Assembly: GCF_032854445.1 (NCBI RefSeq)
Contig: NC_088295.1
Coordinates: 3,228,501 to 3,292,500 of the forward strand
Reading direction: 5' to 3'
Length of the DNA stretch: 64,000 nucleotides
From: Liolophura sinensis
Lineage: Eukaryota > Mollusca > Polyplacophora > Chitonida > Chitonidae
Shown: one piece after another, positions 1-9,787 of the stretch
Layout: every line of letters begins with the position of its first letter
How positions within the stretch are numbered: position 1 is the first letter of the stretch
The notes under the pieces: generated by a model
What the model was told of the DNA's origin: nothing
Seen by the model: the letters and a program-made list of their open reading frames with translations, nothing else
The model's database searches: none
Position numbers and translations under genes: made by a program

Positions 1-72
1 TAGTGAAAGTGTCAGGTAACGCTTCGCAACATGGGTAGTTTGCGTCAGCTTCATGCCTGGGCGGTGTCTTAC

Positions 73-242
73 TATCTTAAGGCGCCCCATCTCGTTGGCA
101 AAGTTGAATGGCGGAGCCTCGAGGTATTTGTTGACCGTTCTGGCGAACTCCGTGTACTCTTCCGGACAGGTTGTCGAGATCACACCGATGTAAGACAGAA
201 ATGCTTCCAGGGTCTCAGGTTTCGACGAGTCCACATTGATTC
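73..242 (-). CDS. Receptor guanylate cyclase, exon 5 (gene continues beyond the left edge)
   Basis: The acceptor is a textbook pyrimidine tract (TTTTCTCTCTTTTTCTCCAG) just upstream of 242. The exon contributes GINVDSSKPETLEAFLSYIG, STTCPEEYTEFARTVNKYL and EAPPFNFANEMGRLKI. VNKYLEAPPFNF is a hallmark of the C-terminal part of the ANF-receptor domain. The donor is ATA|GTAAGA at 72, leaving phase 0; the frame stays open to position 1, so a longer exon cannot be excluded. Transmembrane, kinase-homology and cyclase domains must lie to the left of the window. Confidence 0.82.
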
Positions 243-773
243 CTGGAGAAAAAGAGAGAAAACCTGATATGTCCAGTAATGCCAAGACAACATGGCCAGA
301 GTGACAAACAGCATTAAGCCCGCTCACACTTCACATTTGTAAATAGTGCACACAAACATGCCGAGAAAGGCTGAAAATCGATGAGTGTCTTAGTTTTATA
401 CGACATTATCCCGAAAAAGTAATAATCGAGCCATTAGTTCGGATTTCCGTGGAATCAGAAATAATTATGCAGAATCGTGAAGTCTCTTACTTTTCTTTCC
501 ATAACGCTCAAATATGCTCTGCACTATATATCAAAATATCGTTTTGTCTCGAAAAGACTTCTCTTCTACAAAAGAGCCTTCGTCACAATCGGCAAATAGG
601 TTATTTGGGTAAAATATACTATAAATGCCAGGTACATATTAATAAAACTGTTGTGATAAACCCTACGACTGGTCGCAAGATAAAATGTGAAATCACACAA
701 TGCTAATGGCATGTGAATGATATTACTACAGGAATATGTCAATTTGTTTATGGATTAGAAAGAGACGACCCAC
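243..773 (-). other. Intron between receptor cyclase exons 4 and 5
   Basis: A 531-bp GT-AG intron. I see no repeat array or second coding signal; the plus-strand frame near 449-706 has no recognisable protein features. Confidence 0.7.
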
Positions 774-920
774 CTTCGATGTAAACGAGAGGGTCATGGA
801 CTTGGTAGATACCCTTATAAGCCGCCACCACGAAGTACTCGCCCGTTTGGAGAAGTTTCCTGTCATACAGGTGTGTCATCAGCCCAACCAAGTCGTCGTT
901 ATGACCCAGCATGACATAAA
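774..920 (-). CDS. Receptor guanylate cyclase, exon 4
   Basis: The 147-bp exon runs phase 1 to phase 1. The acceptor is TTCTATTCATTCCACAG at 921 and the donor is AAG|GTGGGT. The protein reads VYVMLGHNDDLVGLMTH, then LLQTGEYFVVAAYKG and VHDPLVYIE. VYVMLGHN is the strand-loop that follows the variable segment in receptor cyclases, and GEYFVVAAYKG is the next conserved strand. The junction with exon 5 regenerates a glycine codon (G|GA), giving VYIEGINVDSS. The reading frame extends into the intron on both sides, so exon limits rest on the splice sites and on phase agreement with exon 5. Confidence 0.85.
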
Positions 921-1047
921 CTGTGGAATGAATAGAAAGCATGAACTCAGGCTAAGAATGGATCACATGACATACCATCTTAGGTCTGTGAATCGCATGC
1001 ACTAATAAAGCAAACACTGGTATGTGATGCATGGTTTCATTTTGTAA

Positions 1048-1536
1048 ACTGAAAATGACAAAGGCCATGCAAAGATTAATGTGTACACCGGTCCTGTATA
1101 TAGGGGTAATAACAAAGGCCATGGAGAGACTGACGTGTACACAGGTTTTGTATGTAGGGTTAATTACAAAAGGCTATGGAGAGACTGATATGTATACCCG
1201 TCCTGTATGTAAGGGTAATGACAAAGGGCCATGGAGAGATTAATGCGTGCACCTGTCCTGTATATAGGGGTAATAACAAAGGCCATGGAGAGATTAATGT
1301 GTACACCGGTCCTGTATATAGGGGTAATAACAATGGCCATGGAGAGACTGATGTGTACACAGGTTTTGTATGTAGGGTTAAGTACAAAAGGCTATGGAGA
1401 GACTGATGTGTATACCCGTCCTGTAAGTAAGGGTAATGACAAAGGGCCATGGAGAGATTAAATGCGTGCACCTGTCCTGTATGTAGGGGTAATGACAAAA
1501 GGCCATGGAGAGACTGATGTGTACACCGGTCCTGAA
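1048..1536. repeat. 54-bp minisatellite (about 9 copies)
   Basis: Tandem units of about 54 bp carry 'aaaggccatggagaga' and 'gtacaccggtcctgtata'. Two or three sub-types alternate (accggtcctg, acaggttttgtatgtag, acccgtcctgt). All frames stay open because the unit is 18 codons without stops. It lies in an intron of the receptor cyclase. Confidence 0.9.
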
Positions 1537-1755
1537 TGTAACAACTTACTTCGTGTTTTGACGAATGTGTCTGCAACTATTTTAACGAAGGGGTTGTCAT
1601 AAGGAAGAAAGATCGGTCCGCTGTAGGTTTTCCTGTATGTTATATTAATCCGGGATTCTGTCAACAGCTGCAAACCACAAAACACCTAAAGATTAAAAAA
1701 TGCTTAGACCACAAATAATCATCATCAAGTATAAACGTAGATCTCAAAATATTAT
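1537..1755. other. Intronic spacer without recognised features
   Basis: Unique-looking AT-rich intron sequence between the 54-bp array and a SINE fragment. Confidence 0.5.
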
Positions 1756-1858
1756 TGATTTATTTATTTGACTGGAGTTTTACGTCGTACTCCAGAATAT
1801 TTCACCTATACGACGACGGCCAGCATTATTGTGGAAACCGGGCACAGCCCTGGAGAAA
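1756..1858 (-). mobile_element. Truncated SINE (family A), 3' part
   Basis: The plus strand reads tttatttatttgactgg, then a diverged copy of the family core ('acgacgacggccagcatt', 'accgggcacagcc'). Compared with the fuller copies at 12798 and 33116, the tRNA-like head is missing, as expected for 5' truncation of a minus-strand insertion. It abuts the 3' side of the Penelope-like remnant. Confidence 0.7.
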
Positions 1859-1929
1859 AACTAAACCTTCTTTTTGACAATCTCAAGCCAATCGTTAAGT
1901 ACCAAAGAATCCACTTTCTCCCGTTTTGA

Positions 1930-2727
1930 TCATTCTTTAACATATTCCTCAAGCGCCGAGATGATATTTTTTATGTTAGATCTAATGTTGACATTTCTCT
2001 TTTCTCTATTCTTAGGACCTCTCACAAAGAGATTTCTTACATCATGATTCTTAATAATATTAAGGTTACCAGTCAGGACATGTTTACATTTGTCGTAGGT
2101 AAAAACTGACGATTCACAATCACAGTTATAGCCGCCAGAAGTATACGTCGCCAGATCGAAATCCTTGGTGGCCTGGGAATGATTGAAAATTTTGGAAGCG
2201 ATAGGTTTTGTATACTCATAGGATATACAAGGGGCCTCTTGGATATTAAAATAATTAGGCACAGCACTACGAACATCAGGTCGATTAAAGATGCGTGTTA
2301 GGTTAATTAGATCAAGGCCTCTGTCTAAATACTTTATCTTCAAAAAGAGTCGATCGTGTTGAGTTTCAACTGTAGTTGAAACAATCGAAAATAAGATATG
2401 TCTTGACACAAACAAACAAGGTGAGATGGAACATTAAAATTGTGTATGTTATTGGATACGTCTTGAACTACCTGTTTTAGCAAGTTCAATGGCAGTGCAT
2501 ATAAAACTGTGCTTAGAGCATGGCAATCCTACTAAATAGCTAACTGTACCGTGTTTGTGAATCATGTTTCTATTGAACTTCCTCCTACCATGACTGCGAG
2601 ATCTACGTTCATTGTATTTGAATAAATTTGTTATAATGGAGTCATGTGGTTGGCTGAATGTTACATTGCCGTTTCCCATAACGTTATCATTCAACCCATA
2701 CGGAGATACTGAACCAATCTCTAGCAT
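1930..2727 (-). pseudogene. Middle region of the Penelope-like element (CDC zinc-finger segment)
   Basis: Same frame as the GIY-YIG part. It starts SVSPYGLNDNV and includes RRSRSHGRRKFNR. It meets TAA (2449-2451) and a second TAA 12 bp further on, then continues as KYLDRGLDLINLTRIF, YEYTKPIASKIFNHSQ and NCDCESSVFTYDKCKHVLTG, ending NLFVRGPKNREK. The CDC...GHV-like...GPKxRE series is one I remember from invertebrate retroelement proteins that carry N-terminal GIY-YIG. The reverse transcriptase expected next is absent. Clearly non-functional. Confidence 0.6.
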
Positions 2728-3435
2728 CTAGAAAAGCCCACGGTCACGGATTTTACGTTCAAATTCGACATTTGTCTCATTTGCTGATGGACAAACCGAT
2801 TCTATTATTTGAATGTTGAAATGGCCCCAGTCATGGTCGGAGGCAGAAAAGAGCTTGCCTATTAGCAATTGCTTCTTGCGTACAGACTTACGGTGCCCGT
2901 TCACCCGTAGATGTAGTTTCGGGGTAGTCTCCCCAACATACTGTTGACCACACTCCTTGCATGTTACCAAGTAAATACAGTTGGAGGCAATACAACTTAA
3001 GTTAACGTATGAAATAACAGAATACCTTTGAAGGGTCAATGAAGAAATAAAAGTGGTGGATGTATCAAATGATGCACATGTAAGACAATTGTTATGTCCA
3101 CATTTGGAAATAGTTAAATGTTTGCTTTGGGAATTCAGTGTCAAACAATCGTTCAATTGGATAGAACACGGTTTGGTGGAAATACCATGTTTAATGTTCT
3201 CAAATATATCCGATATTTGGATGGAAATGGGTGTTAAAGCAAACTTTTCATTTATTGACTCGCCCTGGGAATATGCACCACTATTCCCAGCGTTAGTCCT
3301 ATACATTTTGTTGTAATTCATTGTCATCAGTATAATTGTGCAGAGGCCTCGCCTCGGGGTAAAAAACCACCAGTTGAATCGGGGCATGCACAGGTAATAA
3401 ATATAAGGGTTATGCCCGACATTCGTATAACGCAC
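2728..3435 (-). pseudogene. GIY-YIG endonuclease part of the Penelope-like element
   Basis: The 235-codon open part carries KCGHNNCLTC (a Cys-rich knuckle), then CIYLVTCKECGQQYVGE. This is the GIY (IYL) and YIG (YVG) pair with an embedded CxxC. LRVNGHRKSV (catalytic Arg region) and VEFERKIRDRGLF (catalytic Glu region) follow. This nuclease would nick target DNA during retrotransposition. The frame ends at a TAG (2728-2730) directly followed in the same frame by MLEIGSVSPYGLND, so the stop is probably a nonsense change in a once-continuous protein. The first 60 or so codons have no recognised motif and the true start is unclear. Confidence 0.7.
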
Positions 3436-3650
3436 AAGCAGATCTTATAGTAACACATACAGATCTTATCGCACACATGCAGATCTTATCGCACAAATGT
3501 AGATTTTATCGCACAAATGCAGATCTTATTTCACACATGCAGATCTTATCGCAACACATGTGGATCTTATCGCACAAATGCAAGTCTTGTCGTGACACAT
3601 GCAGATCTTATCGTAACACATGCAGATCTTATTGTAACCCAAAGGAAATT
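3430..3650. repeat. 20-24 bp minisatellite (about 10 copies)
   Basis: Units read roughly 'cgcacaaatgcagatcttat' with variants 'cacatgcagatcttatcg'. The unit is clearly related to the larger 20-bp array at 6515-8200 ('cgtacaaatgtagacctt'). Confidence 0.85.
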
Positions 3651-3734
3651 TGAAGGTGAAATAACAGTCATATTTGTTACGGAAGTAATGATATTGTACT
3701 AAGTCAATAGAAATGTTACGCCGCGGTTGTCAAT

Positions 3735-5130
3735 GAAAGTGTTCTGATATTGTACTGAGTCACTGTAAGTGTTATACTGACATTGTACTGAGACACTGTA
3801 AGTGTTATACTGACAAGGTACTGAGACATTGTAAGTGTTATACTGACATTGTACTGAGACACTGTAAATGTTATACTGACATTGTACTGAGACACTGTAA
3901 GTGTTATACTGACATTGTACTGAGACACTGTAAGTGTTATACTGACATTGTACTGAGGCACTGTAAGTGTTATACTGACATTGTACTGAGACACTGTAAG
4001 TGTTATACTGACATTGTACTGAGACACTGTAAGTGTTATATTGACATTGTACTGAGACACTGTAAGTGTTATACTGATATTGTACTGAGACACTGTAAGT
4101 GTTATATTGGCATTGTACTAAGTCACTGTAAGTGTTATACTGACATTGTACTGAGACACTGTAAGTGTTATACTGACATTGTACTGAGACACTGTAAGTG
4201 TTATACTGACATTGTACTGAGGCGCCAAAGTGTTATATTGGCATTGTACTAAGTCACTGTAAGTGTTATACTGACATTGTACTGAGACACTGTAAGTGTT
4301 ATACTGATATTGTACTGAGACACTGTAAGTGTTCTACTGACATTGTACTGAGACACTGTAAGTGTTATACTGACATTGTACTGAGACACTGTAAGTGTTC
4401 TACTGACATTGTACTGAGACACTTTAAGTGTTATACTGACATTGTACTGAGACACTGTAAGTGTTATACTGACATTGTACTGAGTCACCAAAAGTGTTAT
4501 ACTGACATTGTACTGAGTCACCAAAAGTGTTACACTGATATTGTACTGAATCACTGGAAGTGTTATATTAATATTGAACGAAGTCACTGAAAGTGTTATA
4601 CTGACATTGTACTGAGACACTGTAAGTGTTATACTGACATTGTACTGAGTCACCAAAAGTGTTATACTGACATTGTACTGAGTCACCAAAAGTGTTACAC
4701 TGATATTGTACTGAATCACTGGAAGTGTTATATTAATATTGAACGAAGTCACTGAAAGTGTTATACTGACATTGTACTGAGACACTGTAAGTGTTATACT
4801 GATATTGTACTGAGACACTGTAAGTGTTATACTGACATTGTACTGAGACACTGTAAGTGTTATACTGACATTGTACTGAGACACTGTAAGTGTTATACTG
4901 ACATTGTACTGAGACACTTTAAGTGTTATACTGACATTGTACTGAGACACTGTAAGTGTTATACTGACATTGTACTGAGTCACCAAAAGTGTTACACTGA
5001 TATTGTACTGAATCACTGGAAGTGTTATATTAATATTGAACGAAGTCACTGAAAGTGTTATACTGATATTGTACTGAGTCACCAAAAGCGTTATACTGAC
5101 ATTGTGCTGAGTTACTGGAAGTGTTAAACT
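3735..5130. repeat. 33-bp minisatellite with embedded hairpin motif (about 42 copies)
   Basis: The 33-bp unit contains 'gacattgtactgaga' followed by 'ACACTGTAAGTGT', a 5-bp inverted repeat around a 3-base loop. A divergent block of units ('gtcaccaaaagtg', 'atcactggaagtg', 'attaatattgaacgaag') recurs in the same order at about 4484, 4650 and 4975, so the array has higher-order structure. The minus-strand open frames (VSQYNVSITLT repeated) are a by-product of an 11-codon unit without stops. Confidence 0.93.
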
Positions 5131-5639
5131 GTATGATACTGTCATCTTTGTTTCACTGGATCAACTGGCAATACACATGGCAAAACCGGTGAAGCTCAAA
5201 TTACCAATACTGAAAAACCTCACCATTCGTACCGGTATGTGTTAACTATCCTCATTTCATTTAGGTCCTTCAATTTATTTAATTTTGTTGATTGCAGAGC
5301 GGGTACGTTCAGCCTCCGTGTCTTATATGGGAATACAATCGTCTTAAAATGTTTAAATATAAGTAGCGTTTGGATAAAGTTACTTAGGTTGAGAACGTTG
5401 CTTTGCAAAGCGTATGTGGCTAATGAAATGATGCAAACCTCTGTGCATGGCATTTAACAAGGCATTGCACATGGCATTGAACATGGCATTTACAGGTTTA
5501 ATTAGTCTGGGTTGTGTGATTTAGCGTCAGCAGGCATTCTTATCTCAAATCCACGGGATTTAAACCAAAATTAATCATGAATAAACAGATTATAACTTCA
5601 GTCACATGATCCGTATGTCGTATTGTTTGCCACCGCTCG
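5131..5639. other. Intronic sequence without recognised features
   Basis: Lies within the intron between exons 3 and 4 of the receptor cyclase. I see nothing beyond a short 'ggcattgcacatggcattgaacatgg' type duplication near 5460. Confidence 0.5.
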
Positions 5640-5724
5640 CAAAGATCTGAATGCTTTGTCTAAGATCTGAATGCTTTGTCTAAGATCTGAATGATTTGTC
5701 TAAGATCTGAATGATTTGTCTAAG
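5640..5724. repeat. 20-bp tandem repeat, four copies
   Basis: Four near-perfect copies of 'aagatctgaatgctttgtct'; the last two have 'atga' for 'atgc'. Confidence 0.9.
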
Positions 5725-6236
5725 GACGCGGACTATAAATTGCCCCGGATTGACCACCGAGATCCAATACACCCATGTTCCCCACAACTTAAGCAGAGCA
5801 CTTCACACAAACAACTAAATGTCAGGTGTTCTTGTTTTCATACCAGTGACGATTTCCAGGTCTATTAACAGCGAGATCTTTGGGGATCAATCCATATTTT
5901 AGAGGGGCGCAATGTATTTCTTAGGCTAATTGCAGTAGCAGCGCATCTCCGACAATATTTACGAATCCGCCTATTTGTCTTTAAGGTTTTAGGGCAGGGT
6001 TGGTGAACGTACGGGCTAGTCCCTGGTCTCCAAATCAATGTCGTTTTCGTAAAAAATTTTCCCATCATTTCATTAGACATGGGATTAAGACGTCTTTTGT
6101 AATCCCAGACTGGACACACCTGAAACTGGACACACGGGGAAATAATTGTTGCCACAACACAAGGGTCCTGCCAAATGTCACTTATCTAGGAAAACCAGAT
6201 ATCACTGATCTCTACAGTAAACAACTCAACACATAC
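5725..6236. other. Intronic sequence without recognised features
   Basis: Unique-looking sequence downstream of the probable exon 3. Open frames on both strands (5865-6155 minus, 6000-6257 plus) show no protein family features. Confidence 0.45.
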
Positions 6237-6384
6237 CTTACAGCCCGGGAACGTTGAAGTCGTCCATAATCTCATTATATGGCGCCTTTGCACGCCGTTT
6301 CTTGAGACGAACAGGACACGTTCGCGGCTGCTCCCTGTCACTAACCTCTCTGATTTCTTCTTCAACCATCAAGAAGATTAACAT
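6237..6384 (-). CDS. Probable exon 3 of the receptor guanylate cyclase, with a TAA as its last full codon
   Basis: About 50 residues are missing between IANAIYE (exon 2) and VYVMLGHND (exon 4). On the minus strand in this interval an acceptor (CTTTCCCTGTTTTCCC, then ATATTAG at 6385) opens a 48-codon frame that begins in phase 0 as required. The frame reads VEEEIREVSDREQP, RLKKRRAKAPYNEIMDDFNV. PYNEIMDDFN lies just before VYVMLG, the position where these receptors carry a similar acidic/aromatic segment. The strong donor AAG|GTATGT (exon end 6237) gives phase 1, exactly what exon 4 needs, but then the last full codon is TAA (6238-6240). The alternative donor CT|GTAAGG (end 6242) avoids the stop, ends in phase 2 and would need a microexon. 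Exon identity is inferred. The stop could be a null allele, an assembly error or a wrong donor choice. Confidence 0.5.
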
Positions 6385-6514
6385 CTAATATGTTTGTCTT
6401 TGGGAAAACAGGGAAAGTGCCCCTGTCTGTGCAACCAGCCGGACGTCTACAGGTCACAATCAGCCTCGGGAAACCATCTTTTCACATCTGATCGATCTAT
6501 AGTTGACGCACCTA

Positions 6515-6965
6515 ACCTTGTCAGAAATGTAGACCCTGTCGTACAAATGTAGACGCTATCGTACAAATGTAGATCTTATCGTCCCAATGTAGACCGTATC
6601 GTACAAATATAGACCTTATCGTACAAACATAGACCCTAGCGTACCAATGTAAACCCTACAGTACAAATGTAGACTCCATCGTAACAGTGTAGACCCAATC
6701 GCACAAATGTAGATCTTAGCGTACAAATGTAGACCTTATCGAGCCAATGTTAACCTTATGGTACAAACGTAAACCATATCGTGCAAATGTAGAACGTATC
6801 GTACACATGTAAACCATATCGTACAAATGTAGACCCAATTTTACCGATGTAGATTTGATCGTACAAATGTAGACCTTATCGTGCCAATGTACACCTTATC
6901 GTACAAATGTAGACCCTGTCGTGCAACTGTAAACCATATCGTACCAATGTAGACCTTATCGTGTA
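6515..6965. repeat. 20-bp minisatellite, left block
   Basis: Degenerate units of about 20-21 bp, 'cgtacaaatgtagacctt' with single-base variants. It belongs to the same array as 7346-7946 and 8127-8200 but is interrupted by a different 27-bp repeat. Confidence 0.9.
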
Positions 6966-7345
6966 AAGGTTTGACGTTTGAGCATTTGGAGCAAGGTTTT
7001 ACATTTGAGTATTCGGAACAAGGTTTTACATTTGAGTATTCGGAGCAAGGTTTTACATTTGAGTATTCGGAGCAAGGTTTTACATTTGAGCATTCCGAGC
7101 AAAGTTTTACATTTGAGCATTCCGAGCAAGATTTCACATTTGAATATTTCGAGGAGAGATTTATATTTCATCATTCTAACCTAAATTTTACATTTGAACA
7201 TTCCGAGCAAGGTTTAATATTTAAACATTCCGAGCAAGATTTCACATTTGAGCATTCGAGCAAAGTTTAATATTTGAACATTTCGAGGGAGATTTCACAT
7301 TTGAACATTTCGAGGAAGTTTTTACATTTGAACATCCTGACCTGG
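6966..7345. repeat. 27-bp minisatellite nested inside the 20-bp array
   Basis: About 14 units of 27 bp such as 'acatttgagtattcgg' plus 'agcaaggtttt'. It starts and stops abruptly, with 20-bp units on both sides. The plus frame reads FTFEYSEQG repeats; the minus frames are open as well. Confidence 0.9.
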
Positions 7346-7946
7346 ATTGTATGGAGACCTTATCGTACAAATGTAGACCCTATCGTACAAATGAAGCCCT
7401 TGTTGTGCCAATGTAGACCTGATAGTACCAATATACACCTTATCGTACAAATGTAGACCCAATCGTGCAACTGTAAACCATATCGTGCCAATGTAGACCT
7501 TAACGTGTAAATGTAGATCTTATCGTACAAATCAAGAACCTATCGTACAAATGTACACCTTATCGTGCCGATGTAGATCATATCGTACAAATGTAAACTT
7601 TATCGTACATATGTACTTATAAATGTAGACCTTATCGTATAAATGCAAGCCTTATCGTGCGAATGTAGACCTTATCGTGCCAATGTAGACCTTATCGAGC
7701 AAATTTGGACCCAATCGTATAAATGTAGACCTTATCGTACAAATGTACACTTTATTGCACCAATGTAGACCTTATCGTACAGATGTGGATCTTATCGTAC
7801 AAATGTAGATCCAATCGTAACAATGTAAACGTTATCGTACAAATGTAGACTTAATCGTGCCAGTGTAGACCATATCCTACAAATGTAGACCCTATCGTGC
7901 CAATATAGGCCTTATCGTACCAATATAGATCTTATTGTACAAATGT
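7346..7946. repeat. 20-bp minisatellite, right block
   Basis: About 30 further degenerate copies of 'cgtacaaatgtagacctt', ending where a TTTA-rich SINE tail begins. Confidence 0.9.
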
Positions 7947-8126
7947 ATTTATTTATATATTTATTTATATATTTATTTATATATTTATATATTTATTTAT
8001 TTATTTATTTATTTATTTATTTGACTGGTGTATACGACGAAGGTCAGCAATATGGTGGGAGGGATCCAAACAAAACTCTAGGAAGCCCATGACCATCCGC
8101 AGATTGCTGAGGGACCTTTCCACTTA
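7947..8126 (-). mobile_element. SINE (family A), 5'-truncated, inserted in the 20-bp array
   Basis: A long (TTTA/TATT)n tract is followed by 'ttgactggtgtatacgacga', 'ggtcagcaatatggtggg' and 'cccatgaccatccgcag'. The order matches the complete copy at 33116. The tRNA-like head is missing. Array units resume immediately at 8127. Confidence 0.8.
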
Positions 8127-8200
8127 CTTTATCATACAAATATAGATCTTATCACCCAGATGTAGACCTTATCATAGAAATGTAGGCCATCTCATGCAAA
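8127..8200. repeat. 20-bp minisatellite resuming after the SINE
   Basis: Three or four units ('atcatacaaatatagatctt', 'atgtagaccttatcat') continue the array, so the SINE landed inside it. Confidence 0.8.
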
Positions 8201-9391
8201 TTTCGACTCTGGTGGCTTTAGTAGCCCCTGAGTGGAGAAAAGGCATCCATGTGGCGTGAGAAGTGATCCCTCAGTGGGGAAAACTAACCCTGGGTGGTGA
8301 GGAGTAGACCCTTGGGCATGGGGACTGACCTGTCCATAATGCAGAGCTTGTGTGGAAGTCACTCTCCGTAATACGTTTGCTTAAAATATGTTTACACGAG
8401 AGAAAACAACAGTAAAATTTTCGAACTTTTACTAAGCAATTGTTCATAGTCAGAGAGAGACTTTCTCGTGGGTAAGAATAATTATTGGAAGAATTTGTTA
8501 TACATGAAACTAGAACCCATAGGTTTGAACCGAGTCTGGTTATTGTGTAGTGGAGTTGCCGGATGGTAAGGTATTTATTGCATGCGTGTCCATGGATCTA
8601 ACGATTTACCGACGTACCGAGCGGTACTGAGCCACACTAATTAGTGGTATTAAACGGTATGTCCAAAGGAACTGTGACAATCGGCTGCAAAACATTAGGA
8701 CAAGCTTGTCAATTCACGAGCAAGGACAGGAATCAGCTTCAGCCCCCAGCCCCCCCCCCCCCCCCCACCCAAGGACAATAGGTCTACTTTTAACCCTCAC
8801 TGCCGAATATGGGATAAAAGCGTTTATGGTTGCAGCCCCCCCCCCCCCCCGCCATCTTTTCCCCCTATTTCCCCTCACAGAATTAATGCCAGTGTTAGAT
8901 GTTTTGGATCTACATTCATGAAGTGAAGATGAATGTGCTGTAACGGTGTGCATGAAATGAATTTTGTTCTGACTCCGGCGAGAGCAAGCCCATTATACTG
9001 AACCTAAGTTCGGTAAATAAGAGCAGTGCATGATTTGTGTTCGTCAATGTTTGTCTCCCGAAGAAGGAAACTCTCACATTTCCTGAAAAAAAGAAAGTTT
9101 TATTGTAAATAAACATAATTTGACCAGTATTTAATGAACTAAGTATAGTGCTTCACATTAACCATGCTCTAGGTGGGTTTACATTCCGTAGGAAAACCTT
9201 ACGGAGATACTAAAACACATCGCCGAAGTACACTGTAAACTGAAACCACTTCGGCAAATCGGTGACAATTTTCAACACCTCAGAAATGAACTCAGAGGAC
9301 TGCCCGCTTCGCTTCCAGACCCCAAATAGATAACACTAATTTGTCAACTAATTTAATGACACGGACTTGACAGATATGTGACAAGACGTAC
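8201..9391. other. Intronic sequence with two poly-C tracts
   Basis: Unique-looking intron sequence of the receptor cyclase. It contains C runs at 8750-8766 (17 C) and 8836-8850 (15 C). No coding features recognised. Confidence 0.55.
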
Positions 9392-9574
9392 CTCGTAGAT
9401 GGCGTTGGCGATGTGCAGAAAGTCACTGTGATCAGAGTGGATGAAGGTCACTGTTGACCAGTTGTAGGTTTTGAGGACACTAAGGATGCTCTGGCAGATC
9501 TGAGAATCAGCAGGTTTGGTACGGACAAAGGTCGGGAACAGTCGCTTGTTACTCACGCTGTACTCAGAGCAATG
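9392..9574 (-). CDS. Receptor guanylate cyclase, exon 2
   Basis: The 61 codons continue the ligand-binding domain in phase 0 from exon 1. The acceptor is a clean pyrimidine tract ending TTCAG at 9575 and the donor is GAG|GTACGT. The exon begins HCSEYS, so the junction reads MISY-HCSEYS. The cysteine sits where this family has one that pairs with the Cys of the FNCSDEA segment in exon 1. LFPTFVRTKPADSQICQSI and TYNWSTVTFIHSD are typical of the second lobe region, and NWS is a glycosylation sequon. It ends FLHIANAIYE. The GTG near 9556 is an internal valine, not a start. Confidence 0.88.
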
Positions 9575-9787
9575 CTGAAGGAAAACAAACGCTCAAGCTA
9601 CGATATGTAATTGTAATCAAACATAGCTGAAGACATGTCCAAATTTCTCATAACCCTTGTTTTACATAGGGTTCAAGGACTCTCTCGTGGTTGAAAATAG
9701 ATCACTATGCTTCAAGGAATGGACGAGGCATACTTGTTGGAATGATGTAAAAAACCTTCTCAGGTCATTTTCCGGCATGGAACCATT

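Larger units (their letters stand above)
1930..3435 (-). mobile_element. Decayed Penelope-like retroelement with N-terminal GIY-YIG (permuted type)
   Basis: One minus-strand reading frame, broken by a few stops, runs from 3435 to 1930. In order it encodes a zinc-binding Cys motif with a GIY-YIG endonuclease, a 'PYGLND' segment, a 'LDLINL' segment and a CDC-type zinc-finger region. In classical Penelope elements GIY-YIG is C-terminal to the reverse transcriptase. Here it precedes everything else, as in the permuted Penelope-like clade described from invertebrates (Naiad and Chlamys types). No reverse transcriptase follows; the element stops at 1930 just before a SINE fragment. Clade assignment is from domain order and remembered motifs. 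Confidence 0.7.

Noticed and set aside
448-706. Plus-strand frame of 85 codons between cyclase exons
   Set aside because: Lies within a GT-AG intron of the minus-strand gene and has no protein features.
3430-5130. CRISPR array
   Set aside because: The repeats are head-to-tail without unique spacers, and the DNA is eukaryotic.
4249-5145. 298-codon minus-strand frame of SQYNVSITLTV repeats
   Set aside because: A by-product of the 33-bp minisatellite in an intron. Among the arrays here about one third have unit lengths divisible by 3, as expected by chance.
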